Below, piece by piece: positions 38,231 through 45,801 of a DNA stretch of 64,000 bases; the first letter of the stretch is position 1; every line of letters starts with the position of its first letter. The DNA is from Clostridia bacterium. Lineage in GTDB: Bacteria; Bacillota; Clostridia; Oscillospirales; Acutalibacteraceae. The DNA is taken from positions 1-64,000 of the forward strand of contig JAFQGI010000001.1 of assembly GCA_017415515.1 (NCBI GenBank), given 5' to 3'. The translations under genes and the position numbers were made by a program. The notes below the pieces were generated by a model. That model was not told the origin of the DNA and ran no database searches. It was given only the letters and a program-made list of their open reading frames with translations.

Positions 38231-38959
38231 ATGGCATTTGACAAACTGGTATTTGAGGAGCACTTTGACGGCGACACCCTTAACCGCGACATCTGGGATT
38301 ACGAGATCGGCTTTATCCGCAATCACGAGCCCCAGTATTACACCGACCGCCCCTGCAACATCTTCGTGAAGGATAGCATGCTGCACATCGTCACTCTGCG
38401 GGAGGACTATGAGGGTGCCAAGTACACCTCCGCCTCTATCAACACCATGGGCAAGTATTCCTGCCTGTACGGTCGTGTGGAGATGCGCGCCAAGTTGCCC
38501 TTCTCCAAGGGCCTGTGGCCTGCCTTCTGGATGATGGGCGAGAACTATCCCGTGGTCAACTGGCCCCGCTGCGGCGAGATCGACATTATGGAGATGATCG
38601 GTAAAGAGGATGACCCCGGCTCCAACGGCGAGCAGACCATGAGCCTGCACTATTTCTCCAAAGAGGCCAACGACATTCATTCGTCCATCGAGCGTTATCG
38701 CTCTCCCTACGAGTGTTTCGGTGACGATTTCCACACCTGGGCCATCGAGTGGGAAGAGGGCGAGATTCGCTGGTACTTCGACGATGTGATGACCCGCAAG
38801 GCTCCCTTGACCGAGGATATGCTGGGCTGCTTCAACAAGCCCCAGTTCATTCTGGTGAATACCGCCCTGTCCGACTGGAACGACAACGAGCGTCCCGACG
38901 ACGAGCACACCCAGCTTCCTCAGGAGTATCTCATCGACTACATCCGCGTATATCAATAA
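38231..38959 (+). CDS. GH16 family beta-glucanase, cytoplasmic (paralogue)
   Basis: This 242-residue protein is a close paralogue of the enzyme at 2885, with the same length and start (MAFDKL.FE.HFDGDT). The catalytic GEIDIME is at the same position (Glu116 nucleophile, Glu121 acid/base). The region after it differs (MIGKEDDPGSNGEQTM versus STVNSDPESNGEMRST), as do the substrate-facing WMMGENYPVVN loops. The two copies may therefore have diverged in substrate length or linkage. There is no signal peptide. ATG follows GAAAGGAAGG. Strong promoter and own terminator suggest high, independent expression. Confidence 0.9.
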   Translation: MAFDKLVFEEHFDGDTLNRDIWDYEIGFIRNHEPQYYTDRPCNIFVKDSMLHIVTLREDYEGAKYTSASINTMGKYSCLYGRVEMRAKLPFSKGLWPAFWMMGENYPVVNWPRCGEIDIMEMIGKEDDPGSNGEQTMSLHYFSKEANDIHSSIERYRSPYECFGDDFHTWAIEWEEGEIRWYFDDVMTRKAPLTEDMLGCFNKPQFILVNTALSDWNDNERPDDEHTQLPQEYLIDYIRVYQ

Positions 38960-38967
38960 GATTATGA

Positions 38968-38996
38968 ACACCCCTGTTTCGGCAGGGGTGTTTTTC
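38968..38996 (+). terminator. intrinsic terminator
   Basis: AACACCCCTG/CAGGGGTGTT hairpin and T-run. Confidence 0.88.
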
Positions 38997-39008
38997 TGTA
39001 TTAAGGAC

Positions 39009-39037
39009 TTGTCAAGCATTGGCAAGAGTGGTATAAT
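39009..39037 (+). promoter_or_regulatory. promoter of PHP-domain gene
   Basis: TTGTCA (39009-39014), 17 bp, TATAAT (39032-39037). Confidence 0.8.
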
Positions 39038-39066
39038 TGTTCCATTCATACGAGAGGAGGGATAGA

Positions 39067-40335
39067 ATGGAATTCTGTGTGACCGAGATCTATCCCAAGG
39101 TAGTGGCAAGCCACAGCCGACAGACTTTATACGTGCGTTTGGATGGGGCGATGGCGGCTCCTGAGGTGCGGCTGTCGCCGATGGAGATTTACGGTGTCTC
39201 CCACTATCCCGACTACTGGTCCCATCATGCGGATCGGTATCCTTGGGTGGCGCTGACCGATTGCGGTGAGGGGCTATACTCTGCCGAATTGGATTTTGCC
39301 GAGGAGCAACGCTACTGCGTCAAATTCCGCGTGGGGGAGGAGGTTTCCGGGACGTATTACCTCTATGCGGTTGACCCCGATTTGGCGGCTCTGCGTCCCT
39401 ACAAGGGGGATACCCACCTGCATACCAACCGGTCCGACGGCCATGGTGAACCCTTTGAGGTGGCCTGTGCCTATCGTGCCGCCGGCTACGATTTCATCGC
39501 CGTCACCGACCATGGTCGCTACGCTCCCTCCGATGAACTGCAGGCGGAGATGGGCATTCTCACCGACCGCTTTTACGTGATGCGCGGTGAGGAGGTGCAT
39601 CCCAAGGGCGGCAGTTATTTCCACATCGTCAGCTTGGATGCCGACCGCCACGTTTCGGCGGTGTTTGAACAGAAGCCTGCCTATGTGGAGACAGAGATCG
39701 ACCGCATTTTGAATGAATGGGATCTCTCGCCGTGTCCCGATCCTCATGCCGCGGCATACCGTATCTTTATCGCCGAGGAGATTCGCCGTGCCGGCGGTTT
39801 TGCGGTGTTGGCGCACCCCTTCTGGGAGACGGATCAGGAATATAACTATCAGCCGGATGAGTGCCGCTATCACCTCCGAAACGGCCATTTTGACGCGCTG
39901 GAGCTGATGGGCGGCAACGACGACACCGGCAACGGCAACAACCTGTTGGAGCTGGTTTACCACGATCTGCGTGCCGAGGGATGCCGCATCCCTGTTGTTG
40001 GGGCGTCGGATGCGCACACCACGGTTTTGTGGAGCGATTACGACCATTTCAGCAAGCAATTCTCTCTGGTTTTCGCCACCGGCTATGACGATCTGCTGAC
40101 CGGCGTCCGTGAAGGACGCAGCGTGGCGGTGCGCCGTGAAAGTGACAAGCATTTTCGCTGTGTGGGCGAGTATCGCTATGCCAAATACGCCCGCTTCCTG
40201 ATGGCGGAGTATTATCCCGCCTATGCGGCGCTGTGCGCCGCCCACGCCGAGGCACTCTTCGCTCGTGATGAGGCGGCTCTGACCGCCACCGAGAAGAGGA
40301 TTGCGGCATGGCAGGAGCGGTTTTATAACGTGTGA
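39067..40335 (+). CDS. PHP-domain (CehA/McbA-like) metallohydrolase
   Basis: This 422-residue protein has an N-terminal beta-rich domain of about 110 residues (immunoglobulin or carbohydrate-binding like) and then a PHP-type metal-dependent hydrolase domain. Metal motifs are GDTHLHTNRSDG (His117, His119), ITDHG-like VTDHGRYAPSDE, GEEVHPKG, VLAHPFWE and GASDAHT. CehA/McbA-like PHP enzymes cleave phosphate or carbamate esters; with the glycan genes nearby a sugar phosphoesterase is possible. The C-terminal helical tail is family-typical. ATG follows GAGAGGAGGGATAG. No signal peptide. Confidence 0.85.
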   Translation: MEFCVTEIYPKVVASHSRQTLYVRLDGAMAAPEVRLSPMEIYGVSHYPDYWSHHADRYPWVALTDCGEGLYSAELDFAEEQRYCVKFRVGEEVSGTYYLYAVDPDLAALRPYKGDTHLHTNRSDGHGEPFEVACAYRAAGYDFIAVTDHGRYAPSDELQAEMGILTDRFYVMRGEEVHPKGGSYFHIVSLDADRHVSAVFEQKPAYVETEIDRILNEWDLSPCPDPHAAAYRIFIAEEIRRAGGFAVLAHPFWETDQEYNYQPDECRYHLRNGHFDALELMGGNDDTGNGNNLLELVYHDLRAEGCRIPVVGASDAHTTVLWSDYDHFSKQFSLVFATGYDDLLTGVREGRSVAVRRESDKHFRCVGEYRYAKYARFLMAEYYPAYAALCAAHAEALFARDEAALTATEKRIAAWQERFYNV

Positions 40336-40356
40336 GAGAACGCAGGACTGATCAAG

Positions 40357-40410
40357 CCTTCCCCTCGAGGGGAAGGTGTCATTTGCCGCAGGCAAATGAC
40401 GGATGAGGTG
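40357..40410. repeat. REP-like extragenic palindrome
   Basis: A perfect 20-bp palindrome CCTTCCCCTCGAGGGGAAGG is followed by TCATTTGCC-GCA-GGCAAATGA and CGGATGAGGTG. This layout (GGGGAAGG palindrome, second variable palindrome, CGGATGAGG) is a familiar dispersed intergenic repeat in gut Clostridia, though the name is not certain. Confidence 0.7.
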
Positions 40411-40420
40411 TTTTAAATTT

Positions 40421-40456
40421 AAAATGAGCCGTGATTTTGCAATCACGGCTCATTTT
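40421..40456. terminator. bidirectional terminator
   Basis: AATGAGCCGTGATT/AATCACGGCTCATT stem with A- and T-runs on either side, serving the PHP gene (+) and the HTH gene (-). The HTH stop codon lies within the stem. Confidence 0.85.
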
Positions 40457-40662
40457 TCGTCTGTATCTTCGGTGAAAACCACCACGTCCTCCACGCGACA
40501 ACGCAGGATGGTGCACAAATCGTTCAGCGTCACGGTGCTGATGGGCTTGTTATGCTTTAAGCGGTCTAAAAGACTGCGGCTGACACCGTACTCGTTGATG
40601 AGTTTATAGGTGGACATACCCTTTTCTTTCAGCGTGCGGTAAAAAGGCTCGTAGGAAATCAT
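40450..40662 (-). CDS. small XRE-family repressor (cassette 1)
   Basis: This 70-residue single-domain helix-turn-helix protein is of the Cro/CI type, in the YozG-like short subgroup. The HTH is at about 17-55 (MSTYKLINEYGVSRSLLDRLK...STVTLNDLCTILRC shows the classical spacing). It has only an acidic C-terminal tail (DVVVFTEDTDEK). It is transcribed divergently from a lipoprotein gene whose promoter contains a 9-bp inverted repeat, the likely operator. The same arrangement recurs at 42833-43622 and 47531-48383. Confidence 0.88.
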   Translation of the reverse strand: MISYEPFYRTLKEKGMSTYKLINEYGVSRSLLDRLKHNKPISTVTLNDLCTILRCRVEDVVVFTEDTDEK

Positions 40663-40691
40663 CGTATCACCTCTGTTACAATGATAAAATC

Positions 40692-40731
40692 TACTCTTTT
40701 ACTTGACAATACTCGACGAAAAGAGTATAGT
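40692..40731 (+). promoter_or_regulatory. cassette 1 promoter/operator
   Basis: TTGACA (40703-40708), 17 bp, TATAGT (40726-40731). TACTCTTTT (40692-40700) and AAAAGAGTA (40719-40727) form a 9-bp inverted repeat that flanks the -35 and reaches into the -10. Confidence 0.75.
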
Positions 40732-40776
40732 TGTAGTATGCTCGATAAAAAGGGCATAACGAAAGGAGAGAAAAAT

Positions 40777-41208
40777 ATGAAAAGAATAGGGTGCCTTTTG
40801 ATGGTGATTGTTATGTGTTTGGGTTTATGCGCTTGCAAAAAGGGTAACAAGTATACCGTTAAAAGTGAAAATGGTGAAGTAGCACAAATGACCGTAAGAG
40901 AAATTGAGAAACTGAAAGATGATGCCATTGCTTTTGAAAATACCATTTCCGGGTCGGTGATTTCCGGAAGTGGGGAGATTACAAAAATTGAAAGAAGCGC
41001 CAATTTTGCCGGCCAATGGGTTGACCACGAGTATTACACCATATATATCAATGACGAATTATCCGTTAGAATTCGTGCTGTGTTTGCTTCCGATCTGAAG
41101 GTCGGTCAAAATGTGCATTTTGAGGGACGGTATTATTCTATTAAAACGATGTTGGAGCTTCTGCCAGTGAACGACAATTACGACACTCCTTCTCCAAGTG
41201 TATACTGA
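40777..41208 (+). CDS. hypothetical lipoprotein (cassette 1)
   Basis: This 143-residue protein has a signal peptide and lipobox GLCAC (Cys20). The mature domain of about 120 residues has alternating beta-strand-like segments and ends in an OB-fold-like stretch (IRAVFASDLKVGQNVHFEGRYYSIKTML). Function is unknown. The ATG follows GAAAGGAGAG. Expression is probably controlled by the divergent XRE protein through the operator at 40692-40731. A second small lipoprotein follows 25 bp downstream. AT-rich. Confidence 0.78.
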   Translation: MKRIGCLLMVIVMCLGLCACKKGNKYTVKSENGEVAQMTVREIEKLKDDAIAFENTISGSVISGSGEITKIERSANFAGQWVDHEYYTIYINDELSVRIRAVFASDLKVGQNVHFEGRYYSIKTMLELLPVNDNYDTPSPSVY

Positions 41209-41233
41209 GTTTACGAAGAAAGGAAAGAACATT

Positions 41234-41419
41234 GTGAAAAGGATTGTATGCATTTTTGTTACTATGTTACTTTGTTTGCTTGCTCTGTGCGGATGTGAGT
41301 CAAAAGAGGAGAAAGAGGCTAAACAAGCGCAAGAACACGCTGAGCGGGTAAACGATGCTTATCGTGATTCGCTACAAAAATATAACGATATTAACAACTA
41401 TTATCAAAACAATCGCTGA
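41234..41419 (+). CDS. small lipoprotein (cassette 1)
   Basis: This 61-residue protein starts at GTG after GAAAGGAAAG. The signal peptide ends LALCGC (lipidated Cys), and the mature part of about 40 residues is a charged helix (SKEEKEAKQAQEHAERVNDAY...) with no domain. It could be an accessory or immunity-like entry-exclusion lipoprotein; nothing more can be said. It is co-transcribed with the preceding lipoprotein and ends before a strong terminator. Confidence 0.7.
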   Translation: MKRIVCIFVTMLLCLLALCGCESKEEKEAKQAQEHAERVNDAYRDSLQKYNDINNYYQNNR

Positions 41420-41427
41420 AGCTTTTT

Positions 41428-41454
41428 GACACCTCGCGTTTTGCGCGAGGTGTC
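41428..41454 (+). terminator. intrinsic terminator
   Basis: GACACCTCGCG/CGCGAGGTGTC hairpin followed by ACTACTTTTT. Confidence 0.85.
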
Positions 41455-41520
41455 ACTACTTTTTCTTGCTATTTTTTCAATATGATGCTACAATATTCCT
41501 ATCCTATTGGAGGTGATCCT

Positions 41521-42045
41521 ATGAAACACTTTCTTATTGTAGTGGATATGCAAAAGGATTTTGTGGACGGTGCGCTGGGCACCCCCGAGGCGGTGGCCAT
41601 CGTCCCTGCGGTGTGTGACCGTATCCGCGCCTTTGACGGTGAGATCATCGTCACCTACGACACCCACCCCGACACCTATCTCGCCACCGCCGAGGGCAAA
41701 AAGCTGCCGGTGGTGCACTGCGTAGTGGATACCGACGGTTGGCAGTTGGATACGCAGGTGGCACAGGCTCTCGCCGAGAAAGAGTACCTTGCCGTGAGAA
41801 AACCCACTTTTGGCTCCACCGACCTGCCTTTTTTGGTACATTCCATAGCAGGGGAGGAGGAATTTGACATCACCCTCATCGGTCTGTGCACCGACATCTG
41901 TGTGGTGTCCAACGCCCTGTTGCTCAAAGCCCATTTTCCCGAGGTGTCCATCGCGGTGGAGAGCGCTCTGTGCGCCGGTGTCACCCCCGAGACCCACATC
42001 GCCGCTTTGCAGACCATGCGGATGTGTCAGATTGACGTGAAATAG
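41521..42045 (+). CDS. isochorismatase-like cysteine hydrolase (possible nicotinamidase)
   Basis: This 174-residue protein of the isochorismatase-like fold has catalytic Asp in VVDMQKDFVDGAL, Lys in the VRKPTFGS segment, and Cys in GLCTDICVVSNALLLK. The last includes the cis-peptide and Cys of the nicotinamidase/pyrazinamidase group. The metal-binding triad is less clear (YDTHPDTY), so a general amidohydrolase role remains possible. The ATG follows GGAGGTGATCCT, a near-ideal ribosome binding site. A DUF3267 gene follows 13 bp downstream. Confidence 0.85.
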   Translation: MKHFLIVVDMQKDFVDGALGTPEAVAIVPAVCDRIRAFDGEIIVTYDTHPDTYLATAEGKKLPVVHCVVDTDGWQLDTQVAQALAEKEYLAVRKPTFGSTDLPFLVHSIAGEEEFDITLIGLCTDICVVSNALLLKAHFPEVSIAVESALCAGVTPETHIAALQTMRMCQIDVK

Positions 42046-42058
42046 GGGGAAAGACCCA

Positions 42059-42649
42059 ATGAAAGCCGTTTCTCAACTGCCCGATTCCTTTCGGGAGATT
42101 TACGCCATCGACTTGCAAAAGGATAAAAAATTGTCCTTGCTTGTGAATGGTTTGGCTATCCTCATCGGCGTGTTGTTGGCCGTGCCGATGCATTTCGTGG
42201 TGTCCATCGGCACCCTGTTTGATATGAGCCAAGGTGTTGGCGCCTATTTTCTTCGTTTCGGCGTGCTGCTGGTGACCATCATCGCCTATATGGTTCTTCA
42301 TGAGCTGGTGCACGGAGCGGCAATGAAATTGTGCGGCACGAAGCGGGTGAAATATGGCTTTACCGGGCAGTATGCTTTTGCGGGCAGCGAGGATTATTAC
42401 GATAAAGCGAGTTATATCTTTATTGCGCTGGCGCCGGTGGTGCTGTGGGGCGTGGTGCTGCTGATTGTGCAGTGCTTTGTGCCCGTTTCTTGGTTTTGGG
42501 TGGTGTATCTCGTGCAGATCACCAATTTGTCGGGTGCCGCAGGCGATTATTTCGTCACCCTCCGCTTTTCGCGATTGCCTAAGGACATTTTGGTGCGGGA
42601 TTACGGAGTGAGTATGTGTGTGTATTCCTGTGTGAAGGAGGAGAAATGA
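42059..42649 (+). CDS. DUF3267 putative zinc metalloprotease, membrane
   Basis: This 196-residue membrane protein has four to five helices and a zincin-like HELVHGAAMK motif at the end of the second helix, typical of the DUF3267 family. The later GDYFVTLRFSRLPKD carries the conserved Asp that may be the third metal ligand. Substrate is unknown; relatives resemble site-2 proteases in topology. The stop at 42649 is followed by 180 bp of sequence with no gene. Confidence 0.82.
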   Translation: MKAVSQLPDSFREIYAIDLQKDKKLSLLVNGLAILIGVLLAVPMHFVVSIGTLFDMSQGVGAYFLRFGVLLVTIIAYMVLHELVHGAAMKLCGTKRVKYGFTGQYAFAGSEDYYDKASYIFIALAPVVLWGVVLLIVQCFVPVSWFWVVYLVQITNLSGAAGDYFVTLRFSRLPKDILVRDYGVSMCVYSCVKEEK

Positions 42650-42784
42650 TGCAACTGAGGTGAGATAAGGTGTTTCAAGAGAAAGCTTGTGCAGTTTAAC
42701 TTTGACTCGCTTCTTCTTCGCCTTCGGAAATTCACGCTATCGTCAGGTAAAACCTGTTAATAATACACTTGATGTGAAACTATA

Positions 42785-42822
42785 AAAAGCGCCGTGAGAG
42801 AACTGACTCTCACGGCGTTTTT
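42785..42822. terminator. bidirectional terminator
   Basis: AAAAGCGCCGTGAGAG/CTCTCACGGCGTTTTT hairpin between convergent genes. Confidence 0.85.
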
Positions 42823-42832
42823 GTGTGGAATA

Positions 42833-43036
42833 CTATTTATTAGTGCGACCGATGATATAATCGGCGGAAACTTGATATAATTCACATAGTTTATACAGAT
42901 CTTCTATTTTCAGTTCCGCACGACCTGCCTCAATGTGGTTGTATCCTTGTTGGGACTTGTTTAGGTATCGTCCCACTTGAGCTTGAGTTAGATCGTGATC
43001 TTCTCGTAGGTTTTTTAGTCTGGTACGATAGTCCAT
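42833..43036 (-). CDS. small XRE-family repressor (cassette 2)
   Basis: This 67-residue single helix-turn-helix protein (Cro/CI type: LKNLREDHDLTQAQVGRYLNKSQQGYNHIEAGR) ends YQVSADYIIGRTNK. ATG 43036 is preferred because AGGAG lies 8 nt upstream. It diverges from the zinc-ribbon/Lgt-like operon, whose promoter is embedded in a perfect 13-bp inverted repeat. It is the likely repressor of both promoters. Confidence 0.9.
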   Translation of the reverse strand: MDYRTRLKNLREDHDLTQAQVGRYLNKSQQGYNHIEAGRAELKIEDLYKLCELYQVSADYIIGRTNK

Positions 43037-43096
43037 AATGGTCACTCCTGTGGTGTGAGGTTATCTCTTAAATGAGTAAAATTATCATACAATATT

Positions 43097-43138
43097 CAAT
43101 CTTTGAGTATTGACAATTACTCAAAGATTGAGTATAAT
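43097..43138 (+). promoter_or_regulatory. cassette 2 promoter/operator
   Basis: CAATCTTTGAGTA (43097-43109) and TACTCAAAGATTG (43118-43130) form a perfect 13-bp inverted repeat separated by 8 bp that contain the -35 TTGACA (43110-43115). The -10 TATAAT (43133-43138) is 17 bp downstream. Confidence 0.85.
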
Positions 43139-43181
43139 GTGCGTAGTTTCCCTTGAAAACAAATATTAAGGAGTGTTGAAA

Positions 43182-43622
43182 ATGATGTTTTGCAAACATT
43201 GCGGTCAGAAATTGGAGGAAAATGCGGTTTTTTGCGGAGCTTGTGGTAAGCGACAGGATGTTACCATCATTGATTCTCAGCCAAATCAATCGGCTAACGC
43301 GGGAAGCGTTGCTGCTTTTGTAGTGGGTTTGATTGCCGCTATTTTTGGCTTGTTTGGAGGGCTGTGCGTATCTGCCTGTTACGGCGTGGGCGGCCAAGAT
43401 GGCACTCCGTTGCTTATGCTGGTCGGCGGTAGTATGCTGGGCCTTGTTGGTGCTTGTGTATCTCTTAAAAATGCTCGTCCCGGTGCCTTGATGGAATTGG
43501 GCGCAGCTGTTGTGATGGCTATTTGTGCCTTTGGTATTACAGGTGCGGATTTTATGTCCTTAGTAGCGATCGCTTTGTTTTTAGTCGGTGGTTTGGTGGG
43601 ATTTTTTACCGCTAAAAAGTGA
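43182..43622 (+). CDS. zinc-ribbon membrane protein (cassette 2)
   Basis: This 146-residue protein opens with a double-CxxC zinc ribbon (MMFCKHCGQKLEENAVFCGACG). A linker and four hydrophobic segments follow (about 40-62, 70-88, 95-115, 122-143), rich in Gly. Such proteins are common and uncharacterised in Clostridia. The ATG at 43182 is spaced properly from AAGGAGTG. Its stop overlaps the start of an Lgt-like gene, so the two are translationally coupled and repressed together by the divergent XRE protein. Confidence 0.82.
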   Translation: MMFCKHCGQKLEENAVFCGACGKRQDVTIIDSQPNQSANAGSVAAFVVGLIAAIFGLFGGLCVSACYGVGGQDGTPLLMLVGGSMLGLVGACVSLKNARPGALMELGAAVVMAICAFGITGADFMSLVAIALFLVGGLVGFFTAKK

Positions 43623-44377
43623 TGTGTCCTTATATACATACTCCTATCGGAGATTTGTCGATATTTACTTGTTGTGCTGCCTTGGGCATTGTGTCGATGT
43701 TTGTCGGTGTATACCTTGTCCTGCGGCGATCGGCATATCGAGAGCGTGAAATTAACTACATTGTTCCCAAAATAGCGATCGCGGGGTTATGCGGTTTCCT
43801 GTTTGCTGTATTTACTGATTTTGTGTTTAAATATATCAGGTATGGTGTGGTAAAAGTGTACGGTATGGCCTTTTACGGCGCGCTAATCGGAGCGTCTGCG
43901 GCAATGTACCTACTGTTGAAATATAGTAAGGGTAGAACAGAGTATACGATGGGTGAGTGGTTTGATATGCTTACACCACCCTTCCTCTGTTTTCATTTTT
44001 GGGGTCGCATTGGTTGCTTCTTCGGTGGCTGTTGTTATGGCCTCCATTTAGACAGCGCTTTTTCCGTAACCTTTCCGGATAATGTGGAAATGGGGATTAT
44101 ACATAATGGGATGAAATGCCTACCAACGCAATTGTTTGAAGCGGCAGCAATTATGGTCATTTTGCTTATTGTGTGTTACTCTCGTAGAAAATATCTAACC
44201 TACATAGTGCTATATGCTGTAGTGAGATTTGCATTAGAATTTCTTCGGGGGGATGACCGTGGATATGCGTTTGGTTGGTTATCACCTGCTCAGGTGATTT
44301 CCATTTTGATATTATCAGTGGTAGGGATATGGGGATTGTTTGATCGCTCGAAGCGCAACAAGAGAGTGCCGAGATAA
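43622..44377 (+). CDS. prolipoprotein diacylglyceryl transferase-like protein (Lgt paralogue)
   Basis: This 251-residue polytopic protein is of the Lgt superfamily, whose members move diacylglycerol to prolipoprotein Cys. Recognisable are the periplasm-facing start PYIHTPIGDLSIFTCCAA, YGMAFYGALIGA and RIGCFFGGCCYG, where housekeeping Lgt has a R-I-G-N-F-x-N-G-E-like motif, plus the C-terminal RFALEFLRGDDRG. The catalytic core Arg residues seem kept, but the signature Asn/Glu of the RIGNF motif are replaced by Cys/Gly. It is probably an Lgt-like acyltransferase with a different acceptor. It overlaps the zinc-ribbon gene. Confidence 0.8.
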   Translation: MCPYIHTPIGDLSIFTCCAALGIVSMFVGVYLVLRRSAYREREINYIVPKIAIAGLCGFLFAVFTDFVFKYIRYGVVKVYGMAFYGALIGASAAMYLLLKYSKGRTEYTMGEWFDMLTPPFLCFHFWGRIGCFFGGCCYGLHLDSAFSVTFPDNVEMGIIHNGMKCLPTQLFEAAAIMVILLIVCYSRRKYLTYIVLYAVVRFALEFLRGDDRGYAFGWLSPAQVISILILSVVGIWGLFDRSKRNKRVPR

Positions 44378-44384
44378 TGTATAG

Positions 44385-44421
44385 AAAATTGCTCCTTCAA
44401 CAAGTGAAGGGGCAATTTTTT
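44385..44421 (+). terminator. intrinsic terminator
   Basis: AAAATTGC.CCTTC/GAAGG.GCAATTTTTT hairpin. Confidence 0.8.
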
Positions 44422-44422
44422 C

Positions 44423-44451
44423 TTGCCAAACCACCTGGATGGATATATAAT
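44423..44451 (+). promoter_or_regulatory. promoter of SGNH esterase pair
   Basis: TTGCCA (44423-44428), 17 bp, TATAAT (44446-44451), immediately after the previous terminator. Confidence 0.75.
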
Positions 44452-44479
44452 GGTAAAAAATGAAAATGGAGTGTTTCTT

Positions 44480-45130
44480 TTGCCCAAACGCATTTTATTT
44501 CAAGGTGATTCCATCACCGATGCCGGCCGCAATCGTGAGGATTTTTACAGCCTCGGCTACGGCTATCCCTTGCTGGTGGCGGCCCATCTGACCGCCGAGT
44601 ATCCCGGTGAATACGAATATATCAACCGTGGCATTGGCGGCAACCTGTTGGTGGACCTCTACAACCGCCGTCAGGAGGATTTGCTGGACCTCGCCCCCGA
44701 CTACCTCAGTCTGTTCATCGGCACCAACGATGCGTGGGCGGAATTGGATCAGGGCAGACCCATCGTCACCGACGAGTTCGAGCAGATGTACGAGGATTTG
44801 CTGAAAGAGATTTTCGCCGCTTGCCCCAATGTGAAGGTGATGCTGATTTCTCCCTATATTATGGAAGGGAAGTTCTCCCGCAATACGGCGGAACAGCCCG
44901 ACCGCCTGAATCAGTTCCGAATCCACGTGGCTTCACGCATTGAGGTGGTGCGGCGGTTGGCGCAGAAGTACGATCTGCCCTTTGTGGATATGCAGGCGGT
45001 GTTCGATGCCGCTTGTCAGTGCGCAGATGCCGCCCAATGGACGGGGGACGGTGCCCATCCCACCGCCGGCGGACACGAGCTGATTAAGCGTGCCTGGCTG
45101 CAGGTGTTTGAACAAATAAAGGAGAGATAA
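44480..45130 (+). CDS. SGNH/GDSL-family esterase
   Basis: This 216-residue SGNH hydrolase has block I LFQGDSITDAGRN (nucleophile Ser), block II Gly in GIGGNL, block III GTNDAW and block V DGAHPTAGGH with catalytic Asp/His. There is no signal peptide, so it probably deacetylates imported sugars. The start is taken as TTG 44480: GGAG lies 8 nt upstream and the resulting PKRILFQGDS aligns exactly with MKKLILFQGDS of the adjacent paralogue. Upstream ATG/GTG codons overlap the promoter. It is a tandem duplicate of the next gene, only 2 bp apart. Confidence 0.88.
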   Translation: MPKRILFQGDSITDAGRNREDFYSLGYGYPLLVAAHLTAEYPGEYEYINRGIGGNLLVDLYNRRQEDLLDLAPDYLSLFIGTNDAWAELDQGRPIVTDEFEQMYEDLLKEIFAACPNVKVMLISPYIMEGKFSRNTAEQPDRLNQFRIHVASRIEVVRRLAQKYDLPFVDMQAVFDAACQCADAAQWTGDGAHPTAGGHELIKRAWLQVFEQIKER

Positions 45131-45132
45131 CG

Positions 45133-45777
45133 ATGAAAAAGCTGATTTTGTTCCAGGGTGATTCCATTACCGACGCCGGCCGTGATAAGGATAACCCCAC
45201 CTGTTTAGGTATGGGCTATCCCTCTCGTGTGGCAGGCTCGTTGGGTGCCGACCGCCCCAACGATTTTGAGTTTCTCAATCGCGGTGTCAGCGGCAACCGC
45301 ATTGTGGATGTTTACGCCCGCATTAAGTGGGATTTCATCAATCTTAAGCCCGATTACGCCAGCATTTATGTGGGTGTCAACGATGCGTGGCACGAGATTG
45401 AGTGGCAAAACGGCGTGGAGGACGAGAAGTTCGAGCGCATTTACGGGATGATGATTGAAGAGGTGCAGGCCGCCTGTCCCGGCATTCGCCTTATGTTGAT
45501 TGCCCCCTACGTGCTGGAGGGCTGGGCCACCAAGGCCACCGAAGAGCAGCCTGACCGCTTCGACCGCTTTCAGACCGACGTGGCGGCAAAGGCGGTGGCG
45601 GTGCGCCACGTGGCAGAGAAATACCGCCTGCCTTTGATTGAGTTGCAACCCATCTTCGACGCCGCCTGCGAGGTGGCGCCGGCGGCCCATTGGTCTGTCG
45701 ACGGCGTCCATCCCACCCCTGCCGGTCATGAGCTGATCAAGCGGGCGTGGTTGGAAGCCTTTGAATACTTAGAGTAA
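45133..45777 (+). CDS. SGNH/GDSL-family esterase (tandem paralogue)
   Basis: This 214-residue protein is similar to the upstream gene across its length. Block I is LFQGDSITDAGRD, then GVSGNR, GVNDAW and DGVHPTPAGH. The second block changes GIGGNL to GVSGNR, and block III GTND to GVND. These changes surround the active site and suggest a different acyl-sugar preference. Cytoplasmic, with no signal peptide. The ATG follows AAAGGAGAGATAACG inside the end of the previous gene, so the pair is co-translated. Confidence 0.9.
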   Translation: MKKLILFQGDSITDAGRDKDNPTCLGMGYPSRVAGSLGADRPNDFEFLNRGVSGNRIVDVYARIKWDFINLKPDYASIYVGVNDAWHEIEWQNGVEDEKFERIYGMMIEEVQAACPGIRLMLIAPYVLEGWATKATEEQPDRFDRFQTDVAAKAVAVRHVAEKYRLPLIELQPIFDAACEVAPAAHWSVDGVHPTPAGHELIKRAWLEAFEYLE

Positions 45778-45801
45778 TTGAAAGGATAAGGAGGTGTTCC
45801 G

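Noticed and set aside
40357..40410. Rho-independent terminator of the PHP gene
   Set aside because: The two palindromes have no T-run and the layout matches a dispersed extragenic repeat; the true terminator is at 40421-40456.
42650..42784. Small gene after the DUF3267 gene
   Set aside because: Frames are interrupted after a few codons; no ribosome binding site or pattern.
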